Shown here: in pieces, positions 44,208-52,083 of the stretch | How the letters are laid out: each line of letters opens with the position of its first letter | Position numbering within the stretch: the stretch's first letter is position 1 | Assembly: GCF_024298845.1 (NCBI RefSeq) | Contig: NZ_CP101156.1 | Location: 1,550,001-1,614,000, forward strand | Origin: Natronosalvus amylolyticus | GTDB lineage: Archaea; Halobacteriota; Halobacteria; Halobacteriales; Natrialbaceae | Direction of reading: 5' to 3' | DNA length: 64,000 nucleotides | Notes under the pieces: generated by a model | Told to the model about the DNA's origin: nothing | Databases searched by the model: none | The model's input: the letters and a program-made list of their open reading frames with translations, nothing else | Position numbers and translations under genes: made by a program

Positions 44208-44379
44208 GTAAGACGGTGCGCGCCTCATCAGACGCGGTGTGTCTTACACGGTAAACCGACAGACGTACGCCGATTTGTGGGCCTGTATTCCCCCGTGTAA
44301 GACACTCGTCTTACGTAGCTGAAGCCAACAGCGCGACCCATTATAAAACTATCGGCGAGAGTGATTGTTTTCGTCTTAC
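44208..44379. promoter_or_regulatory. Cluster of five GTCTTAC/GTAAGAC motifs between cdrL and cdrS
   Basis: The 7-mer occurs at 44208-44214, 44241-44247, 44297-44303, 44308-44314 and 44373-44379 in mixed orientation. Two copies lie in exact 11-bp complements, GTGTCTTACAC (44239-44249) and GTGTAAGACAC (44295-44305). CdrL is known to regulate itself and cdrS-ftsZ2; these are good candidate binding sites. Assignment is inference. Confidence 0.6.
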
Positions 44380-44401
44380 GACTGTCGTATGCGTATGACA
44401 G

Positions 44402-45085
44402 TCACACGCCGTCGGACTCGAGGACGTCCGCTGCGGGCGTTCGGCGGCCACAGCTCGGACAGAACGACCAGTCGGACCTGATCTCGTCACCACACTCACA
44501 GAACAACCGGTGTGACGCTTTCTCTCCACAGTTCGGACAGAACACGTGATCAGCGCCGAGGGCCGATCCACACTGTCCACAGGCACGAGCTGGTTCGCTC
44601 TGGTCTCTCGAGTGAGTGTGGCTTTCACCGGAGTTTTCCCCGTTTACGGATCCCACGCTGTGTCGACCAGGAGCCGAACTCGAGGCCTCGTTCGCGTTGG
44701 TTCGAACACCAGTGTGGGCACCGTCCTGCTTGGCGTCGACTGCAGACTGATCTTGGTGCTGTAGGCGTGCGTGCTCAGACACTCCTTCGAGTGCAATCGT
44801 GACGTTGACATCCTGGCCGCCCTCTCGGGGCCGATTTCCGACGTGACTGCCCTCGAACCGCTCGGCGAGTAGGCTGTCGATTCGGGTTTCGATCAGGGCA
44901 TCGAGACTGTCCTCGCGCGCACGGCTCTGGGTAGCGACGTCGCTGTGAGAATCGGCGACACCGTCTGCCGCGTGCGCATCGAGATACGTCCGGAGTGCCT
45001 CGCGCATGACCTCGCTTTTCGAGGCGTCGAACGCCTCGAGTTCGGCGACGAGTTCGTCATCCGCGCGGAACGTTATTTTACCCAT
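44402..45085 (-). CDS. cdrL: CdrL, long ribbon-helix-helix regulator with zinc ribbons
   Basis: A 227-aa protein. The N-terminal RHH reads GKITFRADDELVAELEAFDA and KSEVMREALRTYLDAH. A long disordered linker is followed by two zinc ribbons, ACGQCGSALGADHVFCPNCG and FCECGDEIRSDWSFCPSCG. It lies upstream of cdrS-ftsZ2 in the same orientation, as in other haloarchaea, where CdrL controls expression of cdrS and ftsZ2 and of itself. The ATG at 45085 is chosen over an upstream in-frame start outside the domain. Confidence 0.88.
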   Translation of the reverse strand: MGKITFRADDELVAELEAFDASKSEVMREALRTYLDAHAADGVADSHSDVATQSRAREDSLDALIETRIDSLLAERFEGSHVGNRPREGGQDVNVTIALEGVSEHARLQHQDQSAVDAKQDGAHTGVRTNANEASSSAPGRHSVGSVNGENSGESHTHSRDQSEPARACGQCGSALGADHVFCPNCGEKASHRLFCECGDEIRSDWSFCPSCGRRTPAADVLESDGV

Positions 45086-45222
45086 GATCGATACCGAGTT
45101 ACTGCACCTATTGTGAGCCATTCTATATCAAGTTTGTTCCGTTGTCTGACGAGTGTCACACACGCGCTCGGGCCGACGAAATAATAACCCTTATACCGGA
45201 TTCGTCTGCTACATACGAGTGA

Positions 45223-45296
45223 CCGCTCTTAGCTCAGCCTGGTAGAGCAGTCGACTGTAGATCGACTTGTCCCCCGTTCAAATCGGGGAGAGCGGA
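45223..45296 (+). tRNA. tRNA-Tyr (GUA anticodon)
   Basis: The cloverleaf has acceptor CCGCTCT with AGAGCGG (the archaeal C1-G72 pair typical of tRNA-Tyr), anticodon loop with GTA, and T arm CCCCG-TTCAAAT-CGGGG. The discriminator is A, CCA is not encoded, and there is no intron. Confidence 0.95.
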
Positions 45297-45297
45297 C
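45281..45297 (+). repeat. tRNA-Tyr 3' end repeat, copy 1
   Basis: 17 bp, AATCGGGGAGAGCGGAC, at the end of tRNA-Tyr. It recurs at 45404-45420, 123 bp downstream. Confidence 0.8.
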
Positions 45298-45301
45298 TTT
45301 T

Positions 45302-45323
45302 ACTGCGAACGACAGTGAGCAGT
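45302..45323 (+). ncRNA. tRNA-Tyr trailer hairpin with GAAC...GTGA loop
   Basis: ACTGC and GCAGT pair around the 12-nt loop GAACGACAGTGA, 5 nt after the tRNA. Confidence 0.55.
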
Positions 45324-45364
45324 GAAACGTCCAATCGAGCCGATTTGAACACGAGAGTCGCACG

Positions 45365-45383
45365 CTCGCGAACGGAGAGCGAG
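45365..45383 (+). ncRNA. Second tRNA-Tyr trailer hairpin
   Basis: CTCGC and GCGAG pair around the loop GAACGGAGA. It lies 20 bp before the second copy of the tRNA end. Confidence 0.45.
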
Positions 45384-45403
45384 ATCGTCTCTCATCTGTT
45401 CAT

Positions 45404-45420
45404 AATCGGGGAGAGCGGAC
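45404..45420 (+). repeat. tRNA-Tyr 3' end repeat, copy 2
   Basis: Exact copy of the last 17 bp around the tRNA-Tyr terminus, preceded by TTCAT, which also resembles the T loop. Confidence 0.8.
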
Positions 45421-45790
45421 CTCCTTTGCTGCCGTTTTGTAGTACCTAGTGATTTCGCCGTAAACGCTGCTTTCAGAGCGTTTACCGATGGTTCCCGATT
45501 TCGAAAATCGGTGCGAAAAGTGGATTGGAACTGGTTACACGTGCCAGGTCGCCTCAGCCTGGCGATTTGAGGAGTGGAACATCGGGGTGGTCTGCGTGGC
45601 GGTAAGTCACGATGGCCTCGAGACCACCCATATAGGCTCTGACGTCGGAGACCACGACTCGTCGTCGGAGGACGAGCCGAGCCAACAGGTGACCACGAAG
45701 TGAGAGACGTTCAAAACACCGCTCTCCAGCCCAGGGCTTCCGGATAGCCAGAGCAGAACGGCTTTACGTCACCGGCTACTTGCCTCGAAT
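45421..45790. other. Stretch upstream of the aIF2-beta gene
   Basis: A 71-codon frame at 45488-45703 has unusual Cys and Trp content, no family features and no clear promoter; I do not call it. I see no RNA gene beyond the tRNA trailer. Confidence 0.35.
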
Positions 45791-46402
45791 ATGGATTACG
45801 AGGCCAGTCTCGACCGAGCGATGGAGAACGTCCCCGACATCGGGGGTAGCGACGAGCGACTGCAGGTGCCTGATGCGGAAGCACACAAAGACGGTGCGTT
45901 CACCAGGTTTACCAACCTCGGTGATATCGCCGACAGTCTCTCGAGAGAGACCGAACACCTCCACCGGTTCGTCCAGCGTGAACTGGGGACCAGCGGAAAA
46001 CTCGGCGATGGTCGTGGCCGATACAACGGAAGCTTCTCCGCGAAAGATTTCGATGCAGCCGTCGACGCCTACGTCGAGGAGTACGTTCGCTGTTCGGAGT
46101 GTGGCCTGCCCGACACCCGTCTGGTTCGCGAGGACCGGACGCCGATGTTGCGCTGTGACGCCTGTGGCGCGTTCCGTCCGGTGACCAAGCGCTCGACCAC
46201 GAGCCAGCAACAACAACAGCGCGATGCCGTCGAAGAGGGGAAAACCTACACCGTCGAGATCACCGGCACGGGCCGGAAAGGCGACGGTGTCGCCGAGAAA
46301 GGCGAGTACACGATTTTCGTCCCCGGCGCGAGTGAGGGGGACGTCGTCGAAATTTACATCAAAAACATCTCGGGCAACCTGGCGTTCGCCCGTCTGGCCT
46401 AG
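45791..46402 (+). CDS. Translation initiation factor aIF2 subunit beta with C-terminal TRAM domain
   Basis: A 203-aa protein. Residues 1-135 are aIF2-beta: MDYEASLDRAMENVPDIGGS, the alpha/beta core with FTNLGDIADSLSRETEHLHR and the zinc ribbon YVRCSECGLPDTRLV with LRCDACGAFRPV. A Gln-rich linker (STTSQQQQQR) leads to a TRAM domain (about 148-203: KTYTVEITGTGRKGDGVAEK and NISGNLAFARL), an RNA-binding OB fold. aIF2-beta joins alpha and gamma to deliver initiator tRNA to the small subunit. The TRAM fusion is a haloarchaeal feature. Downstream of tRNA-Tyr. Confidence 0.93.
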   Translation: MDYEASLDRAMENVPDIGGSDERLQVPDAEAHKDGAFTRFTNLGDIADSLSRETEHLHRFVQRELGTSGKLGDGRGRYNGSFSAKDFDAAVDAYVEEYVRCSECGLPDTRLVREDRTPMLRCDACGAFRPVTKRSTTSQQQQQRDAVEEGKTYTVEITGTGRKGDGVAEKGEYTIFVPGASEGDVVEIYIKNISGNLAFARLA

Positions 46403-46522
46403 TCGCGTTCTAACCGTCGACGGATTCTCTACCCTGACTCGAGGACGACCAAACATCGACTCGAGGGCCGCCCGTGCGTGCAATCTCGTCTCCGGCGCCG
46501 GAGACGAGAAGACAGTTTGCTA

Positions 46523-48190
46523 TTACTCGGGTGGCTCGAACGTCATCGGTTCGTTATCACCACAGCCATGGCGATAGAATAGCCGATAGCTTCGGTCGCG
46601 GTCTTCGGGGCTGTCGACGGTTGCTCTCGTCACCTCCTCACTGACGACGTACATGTTCAGGTGCGTGAGACGTTCACCGTGTGTGGCCTCCCACTCGGCA
46701 CAGCGATATTCGGCCAGAATTGCGGCCGTGTCTGTACTCGAGCCACCCCGTCGAACGCTATTCATGTAAAACCGTTCGCGGTAGGTGCCGTACTGCCGCT
46801 GGAGTTCGTTGAACGGCCGGTCGTATGCGAGCGGCCGGTCGCTGTACACGTCGACGTACTCACCGGATTCGGTGGTAGCAGAGAAGACGTAGTACCGATC
46901 GGTCGTTCGCGGGTTCGGCGCAAACACACCCCAACCGACGGGCTGGTCGATAGCCATCGCCGAGGCAACTGTGTTGACCTGTTTGACTCCCGTCGTCTCC
47001 TCGAGCGTCTCTGATACGGTCCGGTCGATGACCTCCTCGAGCGGTTCCGACCCGTCGTGGTCGGCGACCGCACCGGCGGTCTGTGCGACCAGGACGACGC
47101 CAACGAAGACGATAGTGACGATGATCAGTCGCAATGTTGCGCCGTGAATCCTCGCACGCGCCCGTCGGACACGGTCAGTCGTCCATCGCGGATGTGGTGG
47201 GGGAAGTCGAGCGCCGACAGAGCGAAGCCGATGTCGCATCGATTCGAGGTGTCGCGCCAACGATTGCAGACTCGGTGAGCGTTCACCAGCCCTCCGAAGC
47301 CAGTGTTCGAGCGTGTCCAGAACCGGCGTCTGGACAAACAACAACAATCCGGCCAATGCGACGTAGGCGAACGCGCCGATTCGGACGGTCAGCGCAAACG
47401 AGAGGTGGCCGCCGATGTACAACAGGAGAAACGGTATCCGATACCAACCGTAGGTGACGAGCAACACCCAGCCACAGACCATCATCACGTACCACAGCAG
47501 GCCGCCGAACTCGAGGAACGTCTGAAACTGTCGAACCGTGTCCCCGAGCAGGAACGTCATTTCATCGAGGCCGAGGACTCGTGGCGCAGCGTTGCCGCTT
47601 CGCCACGTGCTCGAGACGGATTTGATGATGCCGTTGGTGACGTACATGTAGACCATCTGTCCCAGAATAAACGCCGTCGCGATACCCGCGACGGCCGTTC
47701 GCGGCTCCCGTCGCCGGTGGACCGCGTCGACCGACCAGCGTTCACCAAGGGGAACGAAAATCGCCCAGAACATGAGCAGCCGGAAGAGGACGTCGGCGTA
47801 GCTCAATACGAGCGGATTGTGGTGGTCGAGCGAGACGACGAACAGGAACGACACGACCGTCGCAAACGTGGTACGGTATCCAACGAGGAGCTGGATAGCA
47901 AACAGCGCCTGAATGACGAACAGGGCCGCTATCACCGTCGTGTTGGTCGAGAGATGGTAGAACGAGAAGGCGTAGTCAGCGGACAACTCCCGTGCCAGCG
48001 AGCGTGGCACGACGCCGTGTTCGGTGTAGAAAAACGTGAAGTTCCGTGAACGCAACAGCAGATCAGCCAGAATCAACAGGGCGAGCGAAACGCGAAACAT
48101 CGCCAGTGCTCGCGCGTCGATCCGAACGCATCGATGGAGGTGTCGGCGAGCGCGTCGAGCGCCAGCGTGGAGGCGCGAGCGGGAACGCAT
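46523..48190 (-). CDS. HTTM-domain multi-pass membrane protein
   Basis: A 555-aa protein starting with an Arg-rich segment and ARALAMFRVSLALLILADLL, followed by several membrane helices. The FYTEHGVVPRSL motif and LDHHNPLVLSYADVLFRLLMF identify the HTTM (horizontally transferred transmembrane) domain, related to vitamin K-dependent gamma-carboxylase. The C-terminal 150 residues form a soluble domain with QPVGWGVFAPNPRTTDRYYV. The biochemical role in archaea is not known. It precedes another membrane protein gene on the same strand, separated by about 240 bp. Confidence 0.85.
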   Translation of the reverse strand: MRSRSRLHAGARRARRHLHRCVRIDARALAMFRVSLALLILADLLLRSRNFTFFYTEHGVVPRSLARELSADYAFSFYHLSTNTTVIAALFVIQALFAIQLLVGYRTTFATVVSFLFVVSLDHHNPLVLSYADVLFRLLMFWAIFVPLGERWSVDAVHRRREPRTAVAGIATAFILGQMVYMYVTNGIIKSVSSTWRSGNAAPRVLGLDEMTFLLGDTVRQFQTFLEFGGLLWYVMMVCGWVLLVTYGWYRIPFLLLYIGGHLSFALTVRIGAFAYVALAGLLLFVQTPVLDTLEHWLRRAGERSPSLQSLARHLESMRHRLRSVGARLPPPHPRWTTDRVRRARARIHGATLRLIIVTIVFVGVVLVAQTAGAVADHDGSEPLEEVIDRTVSETLEETTGVKQVNTVASAMAIDQPVGWGVFAPNPRTTDRYYVFSATTESGEYVDVYSDRPLAYDRPFNELQRQYGTYRERFYMNSVRRGGSSTDTAAILAEYRCAEWEATHGERLTHLNMYVVSEEVTRATVDSPEDRDRSYRLFYRHGCGDNEPMTFEPPE

Positions 48191-48431
48191 ATGTCATCGT
48201 AGCGTCGGGCCGGGGTAATAGCCGTTATTGTTGATCGGCGAGGGGACGGGAAGAGTCCCGAAAGAGAGGCGACGACGCTCCCTCGAGGGACGTACTGCAA
48301 TCTATCGCCGCGGAAACGACGAGAGCAATGTGCTCACTCGAGTGTTGCAGGACGACCGCGAGTCGAAGGTGGTGGTTCGTCACGCCAGAACGTGTCGGTC
48401 GGGGTCGCCGAGTTCGGTGAGTGACGGCGTA

Positions 48432-49337
48432 CTAGTCCGCTTTGATGCCGCCAGTGCTCTGCCCGCCCGGTTCGGCGGGCTTTTCCGCACGGCCGCCGAG
48501 GCTCTCGAAGTCGAAGTTTTCGAACTCCTCCGGTTGTTCGCCCTCTCTCGCGTAGACGTACAGGGCCGTCTTGGCGATGCCCCAGACGGTCTGGTTGAGC
48601 AAGTACGCCATGACGAACGCGCCACCGACGAGCATGATGCCGAGCACGATGCCAGGTCCGGGGAACACGGCTGCCACGGGAACCGAGATGACGAGCGCGA
48701 TGGCGATCAGTCCGATACCGATGAGCACCGAAATGAGGCTGATACCGAAGCCAGCACCGATGGTTTCACCCCAGGTGTCTTTGAACGTACTGCCGCTCTT
48801 TTTGAACATCGAGGTCACCGAAACGTCTTCGAAGACGATCACGGGAACGATGAAGAACGTCATGATGGACCAGCCAACCGCGAACAGCGTCCCTAAAATC
48901 GATGCGATCGGGTTGTCAGACTCTTCGAGTGACTTGATGATGATGCTGACGGTGGCTGCGATCGCCGACCAGACGACGATCGGTCCGAGTCGGCCGTTGA
49001 TCGCTTTCATCGAGTCGCGAAGCCCCGGTTCCCGGCCGTGGAACGCTTCGTTGGCTCCGTAGACGAGCGCGGCGGAAAAGTACGTGCTGAAAAAGGTCGT
49101 GACGAAGTACAGCGCAAAGAGCACGATGTACTCGAGGCCGCTTCCGACCAGATTGGCGATCAACAGTGGAACGAAAAAGATGAGGAAAAAGAAGAAACTC
49201 GAGATGCCAGCAAGCAGTGGAAACACCATGAGTTTCGGGTGATGACGGATCACGCTGAAGCTGTCTTTCGTGAGCGTCCACCCGGTTTTGAACCGGTCGA
49301 TAACCCCTATACCTCCAGATTTTGTACCAAATGCCAT
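48432..49337 (-). CDS. DUF6159-type membrane protein
   Basis: A 301-aa protein with six predicted helices. It begins IGVIDRFKTGWTLTKDSFSV and PKLMVFPLLAGISSFFFFLI, which fit a glycerophosphoryl-like membrane family I recall as DUF6159. Helices two to six contain many glycines and small residues (VLIGIGLIAIALVISVPVAA). The C-terminal 30 residues are acidic and disordered. The ATG at 49337 is chosen over a start three codons upstream. Function unknown. Confidence 0.7.
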   Translation of the reverse strand: MAFGTKSGGIGVIDRFKTGWTLTKDSFSVIRHHPKLMVFPLLAGISSFFFFLIFFVPLLIANLVGSGLEYIVLFALYFVTTFFSTYFSAALVYGANEAFHGREPGLRDSMKAINGRLGPIVVWSAIAATVSIIIKSLEESDNPIASILGTLFAVGWSIMTFFIVPVIVFEDVSVTSMFKKSGSTFKDTWGETIGAGFGISLISVLIGIGLIAIALVISVPVAAVFPGPGIVLGIMLVGGAFVMAYLLNQTVWGIAKTALYVYAREGEQPEEFENFDFESLGGRAEKPAEPGGQSTGGIKAD

Positions 49338-49514
49338 ATGAATCATTACAGGAACACAGGGTTCTTAAAGTCATCGTATCAGACAGGCACAATATTTGAC
49401 ACGGGATAGGCACTTCATCGAATGCGAGTCATACTCGAGCAGTCGAACGATTCCGCTCGATAGTGTCCGGAGGACGGTAGCAGGGAAACGCCCGCAGTCG
49501 ACAAGGTAAAGTCA

Positions 49515-49538
49515 ACTTGTACAAGTCACACGTACGTG
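49515..49538. promoter_or_regulatory. Palindromes at the start of the cobalamin operon
   Basis: ACTTGTACAAGT (49515-49526) is a perfect 12-bp palindrome, and CACGTACGTG (49529-49538) a perfect 10-bp palindrome overlapping the GTG start. They lie where a leaderless operon would be transcribed from, so a repressor site is likely. Confidence 0.5.
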
Positions 49539-50216
49539 GCAGTCTCGTTCGATCTGTTCGGCACGCTCGTCACTGCTGACCGCCCGACCAACCCCGCGAC
49601 AGCCATCGCAAGGGAACTCGAGGCACGAGACGTTCGAGTCCCCGACGACTGGTCGGCCCGCTACGTCCAGTCGCATATCGACGCCCCCGACGGCGCGGAG
49701 GTTCCGCTCCCGGCACACGTAAGCCGAGCCCTCTCGAGCGCTGGCGTCGAGTGGCACGGCAACGTCGTCAGGCGCGCCGTAGTCGCCGCGTTCGACCCGG
49801 TCGTCGACACCCGGGACGGTGCGCTCGAGGCCGTCGAGGCCGCTCGAGAGCACGGGCCGGTCGCCCTCTGTTCGAACTGTAGCGTGCCGGAACTGGTCGG
49901 CCGAACGCTGGTCAGGTCCGACCTGGAGCGAGACGATTTCGACGTGATCGTTACGAGCGTCGGCTGTGGCTGGCGTAAACCCGCCCCAGAAATCTTCGAA
50001 ACGACTGCAGAGCAACTCGGCGTGGACCCGACTGCTCTCGTCCACGTCGGCGATGACGAACTGACCGACGGCGGTATCGAGGCCCTCGGCGGGACCGCAC
50101 TTCTACTCGACCGGACGCCGCTCGAAGACGTGCTAGCCGCACTGACAGCACACTTCGAGACGGCGAGAGACGCTCGAGACAACAACCCAGACGCTCGAGG
50201 TGACGACCGACCGTGA
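49536..50216 (+). CDS. HAD-superfamily protein heading the cobalamin operon
   Basis: A 226-aa HAD-fold protein. Motif I is VSFDLFGTLVTADRP: the nucleophile Asp is present, but the usual second Asp is Phe, as in dehalogenase-like members. Motif II is the Ser of LCSNCS, motif III lies in GWRKPAPEIFE and motif IV in HVGDDELTDGGIEA. Its stop overlaps cbiB by 4 nt. The position makes it a candidate for the missing adenosylcobalamin-5'-phosphate phosphatase, though the absent second Asp weakens a simple phosphatase model. A GTG start is used. Confidence 0.65.
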   Translation: MAVSFDLFGTLVTADRPTNPATAIARELEARDVRVPDDWSARYVQSHIDAPDGAEVPLPAHVSRALSSAGVEWHGNVVRRAVVAAFDPVVDTRDGALEAVEAAREHGPVALCSNCSVPELVGRTLVRSDLERDDFDVIVTSVGCGWRKPAPEIFETTAEQLGVDPTALVHVGDDELTDGGIEALGGTALLLDRTPLEDVLAALTAHFETARDARDNNPDARGDDRP

Positions 50217-51268
50217 CGCTCACGACGCTGGCGATTATCGGACTCGCCTTCAGCCTCGACCTGCTGCTTGGCGAACCCCCAACCACGCTGCATCCGGTGG
50301 CATGGTTCGGTCGCCTCGTCGGCGCCGTCGACCGTGAGTGGCCGCTGCTCGATGCGCGAAAGGCCGGCATCGCGATCGCAACTGTGTTGCCGCTATTCCC
50401 TGCGCTCGTTGCTGGCGGTGCCGTGTTGCTGGCACTCGAGGTCGCGCCGATGATCGGTGCAATCGTCGCTGCGATCGTCCTCTTTCTGACCATTAGCCTT
50501 CGAATGCTCCTCGATATCACCCGCGAAGTGGTCGACGCAACGGCGGGCGACCTCGAGTCCGCGCGCGAAGCGGTTCGGAGCCTCGTCGGCCGAGATACCG
50601 AAGCCCTGGACGGGGCCGGAATTCGCTCGGCAGCCATCGAGAGCGTGGCCGAAAATCTCGCCGACGGCTTCGTCTCGACGCTGCTTCCCTTCGCGTTGCT
50701 GGCACCGATTTCGCTGCCGACCGCGGCGGCCGTCGTCGCCTGGGTCAAAGCCGTCAACACGCTCGACTCGATGCTCGGCTACCCGTCGAAACCCATCGGG
50801 ACCGCCAGTGCCAGACTCGACGACGCCGTCATGTACGTGCCCGCTCGAGTGAGCGCCTGCTGTCTCGCCCTGGCGAGTCGCCGACCGGGCGCACTCGCTC
50901 ACGCACGGGCGTGGGCTCGCGTCCCGGCCTCGCCGAACTCCGGGTGGCCCATGGCGACGCTCGCGAGCGGGCTGGACGTTCGACTCGAGAAACCGGGCGC
51001 ATACGTCCTCAATCCGGACGGACCGCAGCCGACGGTGGAAGACGGCAACCGCGCTGTCTCCATCGTCGGCGGGGCAGCCGTTATCGCCGTCGGACTGGCA
51101 GCCGTCGCCGCCGTCTACGCACCCGCGCTCGAGAGCATCCTCGCCCCACCACTGCACGCAGGCCTGGAAATGATGTTCGGAGCCCTCGAGTCGGTGTTCG
51201 GCGTTCTCGAGTGGATTCGAGACTTCCTCGGCCGCCTGTGGAGGCGGCTTCAGGGGGTGAGAACCTGA
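50213..51268 (+). CDS. cbiB: Adenosylcobinamide-phosphate synthase CbiB
   Basis: A 351-aa membrane protein that joins adenosylcobyrate with aminopropanol (phosphate). It opens with LAFSLDLLLGEPPTTLHPVAWFG, the diagnostic CbiB N terminus. VVAWVKAVNTLDSMLGYPSKPIG and ARLDDAVMYVPARVSACCLA follow. GTG start, overlapping the HAD gene by 4 nt; its TGA overlaps the cobS ATG in TGATG. Confidence 0.94.
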   Translation: MTLTTLAIIGLAFSLDLLLGEPPTTLHPVAWFGRLVGAVDREWPLLDARKAGIAIATVLPLFPALVAGGAVLLALEVAPMIGAIVAAIVLFLTISLRMLLDITREVVDATAGDLESAREAVRSLVGRDTEALDGAGIRSAAIESVAENLADGFVSTLLPFALLAPISLPTAAAVVAWVKAVNTLDSMLGYPSKPIGTASARLDDAVMYVPARVSACCLALASRRPGALAHARAWARVPASPNSGWPMATLASGLDVRLEKPGAYVLNPDGPQPTVEDGNRAVSIVGGAAVIAVGLAAVAAVYAPALESILAPPLHAGLEMMFGALESVFGVLEWIRDFLGRLWRRLQGVRT

Positions 51269-52083
51269 TGGCGCGTCGTGATGGTCCGATTCAGCGTCCA
51301 CTCGAGCGAGGGAAAACGGCGATTCGGGGACTCCGTGGTGCCATCACGTTTCTGACACAACTCCCGGTCCCTCGAGCGGGAGCCGACGCGTCCGAACGAG
51401 ACTGGAACGCGTTTCGAACGACCCCCGCGGCATTTCCACTGGTGGGCTGGCTCGTCGGTGGGTTGACGGCACTGGTGTTCGTCCTGGGCGACGGCGTCCC
51501 AGATGCCACCGTCGCGTTTGGCTACCTGCTGGCCGTGTATCTGGTCACCGGGATCAACCACCTGGATGGCGTGGCCGACGTCGGCGACGCGCTGGTCGTC
51601 CACGGCGACAGCGAACGCCGTCGACGCGTCCTGAAAGACACCACGACCGGCGTCGGTGCTTTGCTGGCCGTCGGGGCCGTACTGATCGGGGTGGCACTGG
51701 CAGGATTTACCCTGTCGGGAGCCCCACTCCTCGTCGCCGTGGCTATCGTCCTCGCCGCCGAGGTGGGCGCAAAAACCGGACTGGCCCTGCTCGCCTGTGG
51801 CGGCCGGGCAGCCCACGAGGGCTTTGGAGCGCAATTCACGGCATCGCTGACACCAAAAAAAGTCGTCTTGCCGCTCGCGGTTGGCCTCCCGGTCATCGCC
51901 CTCTCGTGGCCGACGCCGGTTGCAGCCCTCACCTTCGTCGGCGCACTCACCGGCACGGCACTGACCTGGTGGTGGGCACGACGGCGACTGGGCGGCGTCA
52001 CCGGCGACGTCTTCGGCGCGGCCAACGAAGTGAGTCGACTCCTCGGCCTGCATCTGGGGGTGATCGCGTGGACGTGCTGGTGA
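51268..52083 (+). CDS. cobS: Adenosylcobinamide-GDP ribazoletransferase (cobalamin synthase) CobS
   Basis: A 271-aa membrane enzyme joining adenosylcobinamide-GDP to alpha-ribazole. The conserved segment FLTQLPVPRA is followed by VTGINHLDGVADVGDALVVHG, whose acidic residues bind metal. The start is the ATG at 51268; a longer frame upstream is a shadow of cbiB. The TGG-TGA end overlaps the cobY reading frame. Confidence 0.93.
   Translation: MARRDGPIQRPLERGKTAIRGLRGAITFLTQLPVPRAGADASERDWNAFRTTPAAFPLVGWLVGGLTALVFVLGDGVPDATVAFGYLLAVYLVTGINHLDGVADVGDALVVHGDSERRRRVLKDTTTGVGALLAVGAVLIGVALAGFTLSGAPLLVAVAIVLAAEVGAKTGLALLACGGRAAHEGFGAQFTASLTPKKVVLPLAVGLPVIALSWPTPVAALTFVGALTGTALTWWWARRRLGGVTGDVFGAANEVSRLLGLHLGVIAWTCW

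Noticed and set aside
42976-44211. Plus-strand ORF of 411 codons opposite ftsZ2
   Set aside because: Shadow of ftsZ2 on the other strand; high GC leaves long open antisense frames.
45488-45703. 71-codon ORF after tRNA-Tyr
   Set aside because: Unusual Cys/Trp content, no promoter or family features; kept out of the gene list.
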